This document shows positions 27,480 to 38,568 of a DNA stretch of 64,000 nucleotides, piece after piece. The stretch is from Salinarimonas soli (lineage in GTDB: Bacteria > Pseudomonadota > Alphaproteobacteria > Rhizobiales > Beijerinckiaceae). The stretch covers positions 113,699 through 177,698 of the forward strand of contig NZ_VUOA01000018.1 in assembly GCF_008386575.1 (NCBI RefSeq), given 5' to 3'. Position numbers and translations under genes: made by a program. Position 1 is the stretch's first letter. Each line of letters begins with the position of its first letter. The notes beneath the pieces are model-generated. The model had not been told where the DNA came from, searched no databases, and was given only the letters and a program-made list of their open reading frames with translations.

Positions 27480-28718
27480 TCAGAACCGGTCCGCCCGGTA
27501 GGGCTTCGGGTCCGTGAAGGGCCGCTCGCCCGTCATCATCTCGGCGAGCAGCCGGCCCGTCACGGGGCCCAGCGTGAAGCCGTGGTGGTTGTGGCCGAAG
27601 GCGAACCAGAGGCCCGGATGGCGGGCGGCGGGGCCGATCACGGGGCGCATGTCGGGCAGGCAGGGCCGCCGGCCCATCCAGGGCTCCGGGTCGACACGCG
27701 CGCCCAGAGGAAAGATTTCGCGCGCGGCAGGCTCGGTGCGCTCGATCTGGACGGGCGTGGGTGGTGCGTCGCGGTCGGCGAACTCGGCGCCGGTGGTGAG
27801 GCGGATGCCGCGCGACATGGGCGCGAGCACGAAGCCGCCATCCGTGTCGAGGACCGGATGGTTGAGCACGGCGTTGCCCGCCGCCCGGTAGTGCATGTGG
27901 TAGCCGCGCTTGACCGCGAGGGGGATGCGGTAGCCCAGGGGGCGGAACACGTCGTCGGCCCAGGGCCCGAGGGCCAGGACGGTCTCCCGCACCTCGAGCG
28001 GGCCGTCCTCGCCCTTGAGCGTCCAGGCGCCGCCGTCCTGGGAGAGGGTGCGCGCGTCGCCGTGGACGAAGCGCCCTCCCCGCTTCACGAACAGCTCGGC
28101 ATAGCCCTTCGCCACCGCGCCGGGATCGGGAACGGTGGCGGGGTCGAGCCAATGGATGCCGCCGATGATCACGTCCTTCAGGTGCGGCTCGCGCGCGAGG
28201 AGCGCGCCTTGGTCGAGGACGTCGAAGCGGATGCCGTAGGAATCGAGCTTGCGGGCCTCCTCGACGCCGTGCGCGAAATGGCGCTCGCTGCGGAACGCCT
28301 TGATCCAGCCGGTCTTGCGCAGGAGGGGCTCGATGCCCGCCTCCGCCATGAGCGCCTCGTGCTCCACCACGGAACGCTCGATGAGGGGGAGCATGGCCTT
28401 GGAGGCGAGGGCGAGGCGGCTCGGGGACGAGTGCCACCAATATTGCGCCAGCCACGGCGCCACTTTGGGCAGGAACGAGACGTGGTAATGCGCCTCGGCC
28501 GAGCGATTGAGGCTGTAGCGGATCATGGAGGAGAGCTCGCGCGGGAACGCGTAAGGGGTCACGCTCGCCCGCTCGATGAGGCCGGCATTGCCGTAGCTCG
28601 TCTCCTCGCCCGCGCCGCGGCGGTCGAACAGCACCACCGAGCGGCCCCTGGCCTGGAGATGAAGCGCGACCGAGACGCCGACGATCCCCGCCCCCAGCAC
28701 CGCCACGTCCGCCTTCAT
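27480..28718 (-). CDS. FAD-dependent D-amino acid dehydrogenase (DadA-like)
   Basis: A 412-residue DAO-superfamily flavoprotein. The N-terminus ADVAVLGAGIVGVSVALHLQARGRSVVLFDR is the FAD Rossmann motif, and the C-terminus has PVIGPA and GHNHHGFTLGPVTGRLLAEM, as in DadA. DadA converts D-alanine and other D-amino acids to the keto acid plus ammonia, passing electrons to the respiratory chain. The exact substrate here is not certain; related oxidases of glycine or hydroxyproline betaine look similar. It is convergent with the lrgB gene and divergent from the BASS-type transporter. Confidence 0.82.
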   Translation of the reverse strand: MKADVAVLGAGIVGVSVALHLQARGRSVVLFDRRGAGEETSYGNAGLIERASVTPYAFPRELSSMIRYSLNRSAEAHYHVSFLPKVAPWLAQYWWHSSPSRLALASKAMLPLIERSVVEHEALMAEAGIEPLLRKTGWIKAFRSERHFAHGVEEARKLDSYGIRFDVLDQGALLAREPHLKDVIIGGIHWLDPATVPDPGAVAKGYAELFVKRGGRFVHGDARTLSQDGGAWTLKGEDGPLEVRETVLALGPWADDVFRPLGYRIPLAVKRGYHMHYRAAGNAVLNHPVLDTDGGFVLAPMSRGIRLTTGAEFADRDAPPTPVQIERTEPAAREIFPLGARVDPEPWMGRRPCLPDMRPVIGPAARHPGLWFAFGHNHHGFTLGPVTGRLLAEMMTGERPFTDPKPYRADRF

Positions 28719-28746
28719 GCGCCCCGTCCTTTGTTCTTGATATCCT

Positions 28747-28763
28747 CCCTCAGATAGTGAGGG
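28747..28763. promoter_or_regulatory. Small inverted repeat in the DadA-like/BASS divergent promoter region
   Basis: CCCTCA-GATAG-TGAGGG, a perfect 6-bp inverted repeat, is located 29 bases from the start of the DadA-like gene and 79 bases from the BASS-type gene. It is a candidate operator for either gene; the regulator is unknown. Confidence 0.3.
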
Positions 28764-28841
28764 TGCGGGGGCACCGCAGCAACATCTTCGACGCACCCCT
28801 GTCCTGCGCGCCGCGCCGAGCACGCCCCTGCCGGAAGCCCC

Positions 28842-29810
28842 ATGACCCCGCTCACGACCTTTCTCTCGCTCATCGGCCGCTATGGCACCCAGGGCTTCGC
28901 GGTCAGCATCTTCCTGGGGCTCGCCCTGCCGCAATTCGCGGCGGCCGCGCGTCCGCTCCTGCCGATCACGATCTTCGTCTTCACGATGATCACCTTCGCG
29001 CGGGTCGACTCCGCAGCGCTGAAAGAACTGATCCGCCGGCCCGCGCCCTTGGGCCTCGCCTGTCTCTGGCTCGTTGCCGCTCCCGTGGCCCTGGTGCTCG
29101 CGGTGGTCGCCGTGGTCGGGCGTGGCAGCATGGATCCGGGGCTCCTCCTCGGCCTTGCCATCATGGCGGCGGCGCCGCCGATCATGTCGGCAGGCGCGGT
29201 GGCGCTCATGCTCGGCCTGCAGCCCACCCTTCTCATCACGGCGGTTCTCGTCACCACGCTCGCGGCACCCGTGGTCTCGCCGGTGGTGGCGGAGTTCGTG
29301 GCCGGCGGGGCGGTGCCGCTCGATCTCGCCGTGCTCATCCGCCGTCTCGTGATCTTCATCGGCGGCGCGCTCGCGGCCGCCATGGCCCTGCGCTGGTGGC
29401 TCGGCGAGGCGCGTATCCGCGCCAACAAGGCGAGCTTCGACGGCCTGGGCGTCGTGATGTACTTCCTCTTCGCCATCGCCGCGATGGACGGCGTGCTCGC
29501 GGCCATGATCGCGACGCCCGGGCGCGTGGCGGGCTTCCTCGGCGTGGCCTTCGCGATGTCGTTCATGGGGTTCCTGAGCGCCGAGCTCGTCCTGCGTCCC
29601 CTCCCCCGCTCCGACCGCTTCGTGCTCGGCTACGCCACGGGCCAACGCAACATGGGCCTCCTCATCGCGGCGCTGGGCGCCGCCACGCCCGACACCACGT
29701 TCCTCTACTTCGCGCTCGCCCAGTTCCCCATCTACCTCATGCCGCAGATCGTGAAGCCTCTCGCGAACCGGCTTCGCGCGGCGGCGCCCGTCCCGTCCCG
29801 CGGAACGTGA
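28842..29810 (+). CDS. Bile acid:sodium symporter-like (BASS/SBF) transporter
   Basis: A 322-residue membrane protein with about nine helices. The segment GYATGQRNMGLLIAALG near residue 265 matches the conserved NxN region of SBF-type carriers, and the first helices (FLGLALPQFAAAARPLLPITIFVFTMITF) also fit. Family members use sodium to import organic anions such as pyruvate, bile acids or pantothenate. The substrate is unknown. Confidence 0.72.
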   Translation: MTPLTTFLSLIGRYGTQGFAVSIFLGLALPQFAAAARPLLPITIFVFTMITFARVDSAALKELIRRPAPLGLACLWLVAAPVALVLAVVAVVGRGSMDPGLLLGLAIMAAAPPIMSAGAVALMLGLQPTLLITAVLVTTLAAPVVSPVVAEFVAGGAVPLDLAVLIRRLVIFIGGALAAAMALRWWLGEARIRANKASFDGLGVVMYFLFAIAAMDGVLAAMIATPGRVAGFLGVAFAMSFMGFLSAELVLRPLPRSDRFVLGYATGQRNMGLLIAALGAATPDTTFLYFALAQFPIYLMPQIVKPLANRLRAAAPVPSRGT

Positions 29811-29904
29811 GGCGGGGGGCGACATTCATGCGCAATCGTCCGGGTTGACGCGCTCTGGAGCCGGGACCACAAGCGCCGCAGGTCAGTCGGGGAAGGTACG
29901 CATC

Positions 29905-32199
<2,295 letters not shown>

Positions 32200-32545
32200 A
32201 ATGGAGATGGCCCCCGCTCCGGGGCGAACGGTGCCGGGGTGCGAACGCACCTCCAGGACCGGCCACTACGGGCGGGGGCCAATGAGGCTCCAGACGGGCG
32301 CTCGCATCGTCAGGCGAGCGCGGGAACGGACCGGGCCGGAGTACATCCGTCCGCAAACCACGGTCCCATCGGCAGCCGGCGGTGACGCCCGCCTCTGCCG
32401 AAGTCCACCAATATCCGCTGGATAGGGCTGATATGGGGGCCAACGGCCGGATTGCAAGGGCGGAAACGGCCGTTTCGGTAGCCTTGCGGAGCGCCGGGCG
32501 AGGGCATTAGGCTCGTCCCTCGATGCAAGCCGAGGCGGGAATCCC
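32200..32545. other. Intergenic region between maeB and the SolA-like gene
   Basis: This 346-base gap has no convincing ORF or RNA gene. Its one notable feature is a 14-bp palindrome at 32463-32476, listed separately. Confidence 0.5.
32463..32476. promoter_or_regulatory. 14-bp perfect palindrome upstream of the SolA-like gene
   Basis: GAAACGGCCGTTTC is a perfect palindrome 70 bases before the start codon, a good spot for a dimeric repressor or activator. A 10-bp core copy, AACGGCCGTT, occurs before the Crp-type gene (36193-36202), but also inside the CAP-domain gene (44752-44761), so the motif alone is not decisive. Confidence 0.4.
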
Positions 32546-33715
32546 ATGGTGATCTGCGACGTCGCCGTGATCGGGCTTGGGGCCATGGGAAGCGCCGCGG
32601 CCTATCACCTGGCCCGACGCGGCAAGCGGGTGGTCGGCATCGAGCAGTTCGAGCCCGGCCACGACCGGGGCTCCTCGCACGGCGAGAGCCGCATCATCCG
32701 GCTGGCCTACTTCGAGCACCCGTCCTACGTGCCCCTCCTGCGCCGCGCCTACGCCCTCTGGCGGGATCTCGAGCGCGCGTCCGGCGAGGCCGTCATGACG
32801 ATCACGGGGATCCTCGAGGCGGGCCACCCGGGTTCGGCCGTGGTCGAGGGCTCGCTCAGCGCATCGAAGATCCACGACCTCACGCACGAGGTGCTGGACG
32901 CCCGCGAGATCGGCCGCCGCTTCCCGGCCTTCCGGCTTCCCGAAGGCTGGTCCGGCGTCTTCCAGCCGGACGGTGGGTTCCTGCGGCCGGAGCTCGCCAT
33001 CCGGCTCCACTGCGCCGGTGCCCGCGCCGCAGGCGCGGATCTGCGGGTGAACACCCGGGTTCTCGGGATCGAGCCGACCGGGGCCGGCGTACGGGTCGTC
33101 CTGGACGACGGCACGATCGTCGAGGCGGGCGCGGTGGTCGTCGCGACGGGCGCCTGGATGGCGGACCTCATGCCGAGCCTGACGCCTCATCTGCGGCTCA
33201 CGCGGCAGGTGCTCGGCTGGTTCGAGCCCCGGCAGCCGGAACTCTTCGCGTCGGCCCGCTTCCCCGTCTTCATCGTCGAGTCCGAGCAGGACGCGATCTA
33301 CGGCTTCCCGGATTTCAAGGGCACGGGCGTGAAGGCCGCCTCGCATATGGCGGGCGAGGTCCTGACCTCGGCGTACGCGCAGCGCCCGGGCGACGCCGCC
33401 GACGAGGCGCGGATCCGGGACAGCCTCGAGCGCCTCATCCCGGCCGCGAACGGTCCGTTGCGGCGCATGCAGCCCTGCATCTACACGCGCACCCTGGACG
33501 AGGACTTCGTCGTCGACCTGCACCCCGGCGACCCTCGCATCGTGGTCGCCTCGCCCTGCTCGGGCCACGGCTTCAAGTTCTCCAGCGCCATGGGCGAGGT
33601 GCTGGCGGATCTGGCGCTGAAAGGCGGCACCGATCACGACATCTCGCGCTTTCGGATCGACAGGCTCCTGGATCAGGGCGGCGCACGAAGCGCGGCCGCG
33701 CCGCTAATGGCCTGA
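32546..33715 (+). CDS. Sarcosine oxidase / N-methyl-tryptophan oxidase family flavoenzyme
   Basis: A 389-residue monomeric sarcosine oxidase (SolA/MSOX) family protein. The FAD site is VAVIGLGAMGSAAAYHLARRG at the N-terminus. The covalent flavin cysteine of the family is represented by one of the C-terminal cysteines, in QPCIYT (about residue 309) or ASPCSGHGFKFS (about 336). It oxidises N-methyl amino acids to the amino acid, formaldehyde and H2O2; the substrate here is not known. It converges with the small gene at 33718. Confidence 0.88.
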   Translation: MVICDVAVIGLGAMGSAAAYHLARRGKRVVGIEQFEPGHDRGSSHGESRIIRLAYFEHPSYVPLLRRAYALWRDLERASGEAVMTITGILEAGHPGSAVVEGSLSASKIHDLTHEVLDAREIGRRFPAFRLPEGWSGVFQPDGGFLRPELAIRLHCAGARAAGADLRVNTRVLGIEPTGAGVRVVLDDGTIVEAGAVVVATGAWMADLMPSLTPHLRLTRQVLGWFEPRQPELFASARFPVFIVESEQDAIYGFPDFKGTGVKAASHMAGEVLTSAYAQRPGDAADEARIRDSLERLIPAANGPLRRMQPCIYTRTLDEDFVVDLHPGDPRIVVASPCSGHGFKFSSAMGEVLADLALKGGTDHDISRFRIDRLLDQGGARSAAAPLMA

Positions 33716-33717
33716 GG

Positions 33718-34023
33718 CTAGCGGCAGATGCTGACGCGGCGCACGATCCACCCCGTGCCGTCGACCCACAGGCGCTTGCGCATCCGGGAGCAGCTCATGT
33801 CGTCCGCCTCGGCGACGCTGCCCGGATCGACGGTGAAGGCCCGCATGGTGGCCGGCGCCGCCACCTGGATCGCCGGCGGCGAGGCCTCGGCGGGCGGGTA
33901 GGACGTGATCGCGACGAAGCCGGCGAGCAGCAGGATCGTCGCCCATACGCCCCGGCGCCGCGCGAGCGCCGGCCGAGCATCCGACCCGCCTTCCGGTTTG
34001 TAAGCCCCCTCGCCGCACTGCAT
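33718..34023 (-). CDS. Small secreted or membrane-anchored protein of unknown function
   Basis: A 101-residue protein with one hydrophobic segment (VWATILLLAGFVAI, about residues 27-40) followed by an exported part ending CSRMRKRLWVDGTGWIVRRVSIC. The two C-terminal cysteines and the RLWV.G.GWIVRRV motif look like a conserved folded domain. A GGAGAG ribosome site precedes the ATG. No function is known. Confidence 0.7.
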   Translation of the reverse strand: MQCGEGAYKPEGGSDARPALARRRGVWATILLLAGFVAITSYPPAEASPPAIQVAAPATMRAFTVDPGSVAEADDMSCSRMRKRLWVDGTGWIVRRVSICR

Positions 34024-34224
34024 CGTGACGCTCTCCAGATGTCGCAGAGCAACCTCTAGGGCCCGTCAATTGAGATTGGCTTATGATTCAAAGTTGAGGC
34101 AAAGTTACGATGATCGTCGACTTGCGCCGCAAGGTAGGCGCCATGCCGTTCTCTCGTCCTGCCGTAGGGTGATCGCCCTCGACATCTTTCGTTCATCATG
34201 CCGTGTCGCGAACAGCGAACGACG

Positions 34225-34632
34225 TCAGCCCGCGTTCGGCCTGTCGTCGCGGGGCAGGTCGCGCGGTTTCCCGTGCTCGTCGATGGCCACGAAGGTGAAC
34301 GTCCCCTCCGTGACCTTCTCGCCCGTCAGGCCCGCCCGCTCGCGCGCCCAGGTCTCGATGTGGACGGTGACGGAGGTCGCGCCCTTGTGGGCCAGGGTGC
34401 AGTAGCAGGACACCTCGTCGCCCACGGCCACCGGGCGCAGGAACTCCATGGCCTGGATCGACACCGTCGCGACCCGCCCGGCGGCGACCTGCGCCGCGAA
34501 GGTGGCGCCCGCAAGGTCCATCTGGGAGACGGTCCAGCCCCCGAACATGTCGCCGCTCGGGTTGGCGTCGCGCGGCATGGCGATGGTGCGCAGGCTCAGG
34601 TCTCCAGCGGCTTCAGGCGGCTTTCGGCTCAT
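34225..34632 (-). CDS. Acyl-CoA thioesterase, hotdog family (YciA-like)
   Basis: A 135-residue hotdog-fold thioesterase that hydrolyses acyl-CoA. The signature is the N-terminal PRDANPSGDMFGGWTVSQMDLAGATFA, where Asn and Asp lie at the active site, followed by VSIQAMEFLRPVAVGDEVSCYC. Its ATG overlaps the stop of the HAD gene by four bases, so the pair is translated together. YciA-type enzymes act on a broad range of acyl-CoAs. Confidence 0.92.
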   Translation of the reverse strand: MSRKPPEAAGDLSLRTIAMPRDANPSGDMFGGWTVSQMDLAGATFAAQVAAGRVATVSIQAMEFLRPVAVGDEVSCYCTLAHKGATSVTVHIETWARERAGLTGEKVTEGTFTFVAIDEHGKPRDLPRDDRPNAG

Positions 34633-35312
34633 GGCAGCATTCCGGCGAGCGGGGTTTCATCGAAGCGGCGCAGGAGATCGGCGGGATCGCGATAGACGGC
34701 GATGCAGCCTGCGGAGCGGAGCGCCTCCTCGGGGAAGCCGCCGCACAGGACGCCGACCGATCTCACGCCCGCCTTCCGGGCCGCCTCCGCGTCGTATGGC
34801 GTGTCGCCCACCACGACGGCCTCCCCCGGCTCGACGTCCCGCAGCCGTGCGAGCGCCGCCTGGAAGATGTCCGGATAGGGCTTGGAGCGTTCGGCGTCGT
34901 CGGACGAGGTCGCGTCGTCGACGAGGTCCGCGATCCCGGCGATCTCCTTGTAGCGCTCCACCTCGTCCGCCTTGCCCGAGGAGGCGAGGACCGCGCGCCG
35001 GCCGGTCGCCCTGATGTGCTCGAAGAGCTCGCGCACGCCCGGGAAGGCCTCGGCTTTGTGCATGTAGTCGCGGGCGAAGAGGTCTGTGCGGAAGTGCTGG
35101 ATCCGCTCGGCGTCCCGCTCGATCCGGTCGGGCGGCAGAAGTCCCAGCAGGAGCTGGTCGCCTCCCTTGCCGATCTGGAGGCGCATGTCCTCGAAGGGCA
35201 CCTCGACCCCGAAATGCCGAAGCGCCTCGACCCATGCCTCGGCATGGAGGTCGACGGTGTCGATGAGGGTGCCGTCGACGTCGAAGATGACGGCCTTTGG
35301 ATGAGGGGGCAT
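34629..35312 (-). CDS. HAD family hydrolase (phosphatase)
   Basis: A 227-residue haloacid dehalogenase-like phosphatase. Motif I is FDVDGTLIDT (catalytic Asp and general acid Asp), motif II is LASSGK, and motif IV is VVVGDTPYDAEAARKAG. A helical cap lies between motifs I and II, as in phosphoglycolate phosphatase or beta-phosphoglucomutase relatives. The start is MPPHPKAVIFDVDG. Substrate not determined. Confidence 0.9.
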   Translation of the reverse strand: MPPHPKAVIFDVDGTLIDTVDLHAEAWVEALRHFGVEVPFEDMRLQIGKGGDQLLLGLLPPDRIERDAERIQHFRTDLFARDYMHKAEAFPGVRELFEHIRATGRRAVLASSGKADEVERYKEIAGIADLVDDATSSDDAERSKPYPDIFQAALARLRDVEPGEAVVVGDTPYDAEAARKAGVRSVGVLCGGFPEEALRSAGCIAVYRDPADLLRRFDETPLAGMLP

Positions 35313-35381
35313 GGCGGGTCCGGGCTCGGGGAGCCGTTCAACGCCACCGGCCAACCCTGGTTCCGCCCCGCAGCCGCCCGC

Positions 35382-36128
35382 TCAGCGGTCGAAGTGGGTC
35401 GGGTCGAGATGCAGGTAGCTCGGGTCGAACTCGCCGACCTGCTTGAGCCCGGCCCAGTCGAGAACCGTCAGGACCCCGCCCTCCCACTCGAGAAGTGCGT
35501 CGCCGCGCAGCTCCTGCAGGGTACGGTTCACGTGGACCGTCGAGAGGCCGAGGGCGTCGCCGAGCTCGGTCTGGGTGATCGGCAGCGGGCTGCGGTTGCC
35601 GTCGACGAGGTCCACGGCCGTCAGGCGGGTGACCATCTCGCAGAAGAGATGGGCGATGCGGGTCTTCGCTGAGCGCCGCCCGATGCCGAGCATCCACTCG
35701 CGGAAGATCGCCGCATCGATGAGCGTGTCACGCCAGAACACGTCGGTGAGGCGGGGATGACGCCTGAGGAGGTCCCGTAAGTGATCGTGCGCGATGAAGG
35801 CGAGGGTGCAGGACGTGATGGTCCCCAGGCTGTGGTCCATCGTCTTCAGGTGCAGCGTGAGGATGTCCGGGATATCGCCCGGCGTATGGAACGCGAAGAT
35901 CTGCCGCCGCCCCGTCTGCGTGAACTTGTAGCGGCAGGCGAACCCGTCGAGCAGCAGGCAGCAATGGGACGGCCGGTCGCCCTCCCGCACGATGTCCTGG
36001 TCCGCGCGCGTCTCCTGCACCCGCATCGGCAGCGCGAGGAGCGCCTGCCGCTCGGCCTCGGTCAGGTCGGTGATGCTCTCGAGCTTCTGAACGAGACGAC
36101 GAGCGAGCGGCGCGGGGGGGCTGGGCAA
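35382..36128 (-). CDS. Crp/Fnr family transcriptional regulator
   Basis: A 248-residue regulator. The N-terminal half is a cNMP-binding-type beta-roll (VREGDRPSHCCLLLDGFACRYKF..GRRQIFAFHTPGDIPD). A long helix leads to the C-terminal HTH (LPITQTELGDALGLSTVHVNRTLQEL). There is no CxxC-type Fnr cluster site. No ATG is available at the right place; TTG at 36128 is used because GGAG lies six bases before it (alternatives GTG 36146, TTG 36173). It is divergent from the NhaP-type gene, which it may regulate. Confidence 0.88.
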   Translation of the reverse strand: MPSPPAPLARRLVQKLESITDLTEAERQALLALPMRVQETRADQDIVREGDRPSHCCLLLDGFACRYKFTQTGRRQIFAFHTPGDIPDILTLHLKTMDHSLGTITSCTLAFIAHDHLRDLLRRHPRLTDVFWRDTLIDAAIFREWMLGIGRRSAKTRIAHLFCEMVTRLTAVDLVDGNRSPLPITQTELGDALGLSTVHVNRTLQELRGDALLEWEGGVLTVLDWAGLKQVGEFDPSYLHLDPTHFDR

Positions 36129-36443
36129 GGCAGGCTCCAGGAACACCGGGGCCTCATCCCAAAGATGACGCAAGGGGTCATTATCCTGGTTTAACGGCCG
36201 TTCCCGGAGCGACGTTTCGGCTCGCGCAACGTCAGTTCCCGAGGCCTGCCGGCCGGCTGCATGCGGCCGAAACAGGCGTTTCGAGCCCCTCGTGCGAGCC
36301 CTCCCGTTCGGCGACGCCCAGCCTCGGTGGACGACCTGGAACCCGGCCCGGCTCGGCCGTTGAACAACGGGTGGGCTTGAGCGTTGCCCCGAGGCGGCGT
36401 CCCGATCGGCTTCGCCCGTCCCAAAGCCGATCCCGGGTCGAGC
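36129..36443. promoter_or_regulatory. Divergent regulatory region between the Crp-type and antiporter genes
   Basis: This 315-base gap has a palindrome AACGGCCGTT at 36193-36202 and the inverted repeat CCGTTG-AA-CAACGG at 36357-36370. It also has GGAAC-N15-CGTT at 36338-36361, which resembles an EcfG-type promoter but with a spacer one base shorter than the usual 16-17. The repeat overlaps the CGTT box, so a bound regulator could control that promoter. Confidence 0.4.
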
Positions 36444-37721
36444 ATGGATCCCTACATCGTCGTCCTGGCCGGCTTCGGCGCGCTCGTGCTGCTCACGGCC
36501 TGGCTTCCCATGGTGCTCAAGGAAGCGCCGCTCTCCCTCCCCATCGTCTGCGTCGGCATTGGCGCCGCCCTGTTCGCGATCCCCGGGCTGCCCGGCACCA
36601 CGCCGCACCCGGCGGATCACCTTGCGGTCGTCGAACGCTTGACGGAGTTCGTCGTCATCATCTCGCTGATGGGAGCGGGCCTGAAGATCGACCGGATCCT
36701 GGGATGGCGGAGCTGGAGCGTCACGTGGCGCCTGCTCGGCATCTCCATGCCGCTCACCATCGCGCTCCTCGCGGCGCTCGCCTATTGGCTGCTCGGCCTT
36801 GGCGCCGCGACGGCGCTCCTGCTCGCCGCCGCCCTCGCCCCGACCGATCCGGTGCTCGCGAGCGACATCCAGGTGGGCCCGCCCGATTCCGGGGAAGAGG
36901 ACGAGACGCGCTTCGCGCTCACCTCCGAAGCCGGGCTCAACGACGGCCTTGCCTTCCCCTTCGTGCACGCCGCCATCGCTCTCGCCCTGGTGGCGCAGAC
37001 GGGCGAGCCCTGGCTCGCGAAGTGGTTCGGCGTGAGCGTCGTCTGGAAGCTCGGCATGGGCGTAGCGGCGGGGTACGCCATCGGACGGGCGCTGGGCTGG
37101 CTCCTGTTCAAGATCCCGAACCGGGCCAAGCTGTCGCGCACCGGTGACGGGTTCGTGGCGCTCGGCATCACGGCGCTCGCCTACGGGCTGACCGAGATGG
37201 TGCACGGCTACGGCTTCCTCGCCGTCTTCGTGGCGGGGCTCGCGCTCCGCTCGGCCGAGCGCTCCCACGCCTACCATGAGAAGCTGCACGACTTCGCCGA
37301 GCAGCTGGAGCGCCTGCTGATGATGGCACTGCTCGTCCTGTTCGGGGGCGCCCTCACCGACGGCGGCCTCCTTGGCGCGCTGACCTGGAGCGGCGCCGCC
37401 TTCGGCCTGCTCGCGCTGTTCGTGGTGCGGCCCCTGACCGGCTGGATCGGTCTTGCAGGGACGAACTGCCCGGCCACCGAGCGGGCGGTGATCAGCTTCT
37501 ACGGCATCCGCGGCATCGGCTCGGTCTATTACGTGGCCTACGCCCTCCAGAAGGGGGCGTTTCCGGGCGCCGACGTCCTGTGGAGCACGCTGGCCTTCAT
37601 CGTCCTCGTCTCGATCATGCTGCACGGCGCGACCGTGTCGCCGGTGATGCGCTATCTCGACTGGCGGCGGAAGAAGGGGGTGACCCGCCGGGAGGCCGCC
37701 GAGCTGGAATCGGCCGCCTGA
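36444..37721 (+). CDS. NhaP-type cation:proton antiporter
   Basis: A 425-residue CPA1-family antiporter with about twelve helices. Key features are LAPTDPVLASDIQVGPP (the conserved Asp in the ion site), LTSEAGLNDGLAFPFVHAAIAL (the ND motif) and FYGIRGIGSVYYVAYAL. It exchanges Na+ or K+ for protons across the inner membrane. The start MDPYIVVLAG is chosen. An EcfG-like motif with a slightly short spacer lies about 85 bases upstream, which would fit salt-stress control. Confidence 0.92.
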   Translation: MDPYIVVLAGFGALVLLTAWLPMVLKEAPLSLPIVCVGIGAALFAIPGLPGTTPHPADHLAVVERLTEFVVIISLMGAGLKIDRILGWRSWSVTWRLLGISMPLTIALLAALAYWLLGLGAATALLLAAALAPTDPVLASDIQVGPPDSGEEDETRFALTSEAGLNDGLAFPFVHAAIALALVAQTGEPWLAKWFGVSVVWKLGMGVAAGYAIGRALGWLLFKIPNRAKLSRTGDGFVALGITALAYGLTEMVHGYGFLAVFVAGLALRSAERSHAYHEKLHDFAEQLERLLMMALLVLFGGALTDGGLLGALTWSGAAFGLLALFVVRPLTGWIGLAGTNCPATERAVISFYGIRGIGSVYYVAYALQKGAFPGADVLWSTLAFIVLVSIMLHGATVSPVMRYLDWRRKKGVTRREAAELESAA

Positions 37722-37773
37722 CCGGGGTGCCGCGGCCGGAGCGTCCCCGCTCCGGCCGCTTGGACTCGCGCCC

Positions 37774-38352
37774 TCAATAGTTCCGGGCGTGATAGTAGCC
37801 GCCCATGCGGCCGTGCGCCTCGCCCGACCGGTAACCGGCGTTTCGGTAGCCGGCGCTCCGGTGCGAGCGCACGCTCACGCGGCGATAGGAGTGCCCGTCG
37901 CGATAGACGACGCGGCGCGCATGGGCACGGCGCGGGCCGACGTAAGCCGTACGCACCGCCGTGCGACGAGGCGCGACATAGACGGTGCGGGCCGCGACGG
38001 GCTCGCGGATCACGGTCGTGCTCGTCGCCACGGGATAGCCGGCCTGCGCGTAATAGACGGGACGGGCCGGAGCATAGGCATAGGTCGTGCCGTAGACCGG
38101 GACGCCGACGAGAGCGCTCGCCACCGTGCCGATCGCACCTGCGGTTCCGGCGACGGCGCCGGCGACGAAGCCGACCGGCGCGCCGACCACGGCCCCGACC
38201 GGGCCCGCCACCGCGGCGCCCTGAACTGCGCCGGCGCTGGTGCCCGTCACGGCACCCGTGATCGGATCCGTGGCGACCAGCACCTGGGCCGACGCGCTGC
38301 CCACGAAGGCCAGGGACAGAAGGGTGGCTGCAAAGGCTGTCTTGCGAATCAT
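37774..38352 (-). CDS. Secreted glycine/alanine-rich protein with Tyr/Arg-rich tail
   Basis: A 192-residue protein with a signal peptide (MIRKTAFAATLLSLAFVGSASA), then a Gly/Ala/Val-rich region of about 65 residues (GAVTGTSAGAVQGAAVAGPVGAVVG...) like a glycine-zipper membrane element, and a basic, Tyr-rich C-terminal half (HARRVVYRDGHSYRRVSVRS). A strong site (AAGGAGG) lies just before the ATG. Similar surface proteins are common in Methylobacterium; function unknown. A near-EcfG promoter is upstream at 38401-38425. Confidence 0.75.
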   Translation of the reverse strand: MIRKTAFAATLLSLAFVGSASAQVLVATDPITGAVTGTSAGAVQGAAVAGPVGAVVGAPVGFVAGAVAGTAGAIGTVASALVGVPVYGTTYAYAPARPVYYAQAGYPVATSTTVIREPVAARTVYVAPRRTAVRTAYVGPRRAHARRVVYRDGHSYRRVSVRSHRSAGYRNAGYRSGEAHGRMGGYYHARNY

Positions 38353-38400
38353 GTCGCCTCCTTTTGGCAGGGGTCCGGCAAGGACCCTCCGAGTGGGGGC

Positions 38401-38425
38401 AACGCGAGCTGACGCCGATTGTTCG
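38401..38425 (-). promoter_or_regulatory. Possible EcfG-type promoter (one mismatch)
   Basis: On the minus strand: CGAAC-N16-CGTT, one base off the GGAAC-N16/17-CGTT consensus. It would start transcription about 40 bases before the ATG at 38352. Confidence 0.3.
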
Positions 38426-38568
38426 GCGGCGCGGCGCCAACCCTCCCGACAGCCGTGCGAAGGGGAAACGTGGGCGTAACGGCCGCTCCCCATGCAACCG
38501 GCGATCTCTTGCGGCCACGCTTGAGCTGCCCCATGATCGGAACAAACCACGAACATGAGCCCACATCC

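Noticed and set aside
32323-32350. GGAAC with CGT 20 bases on, before the SolA-like gene
   Set aside because: Spacer too long for EcfG and the last T is missing.
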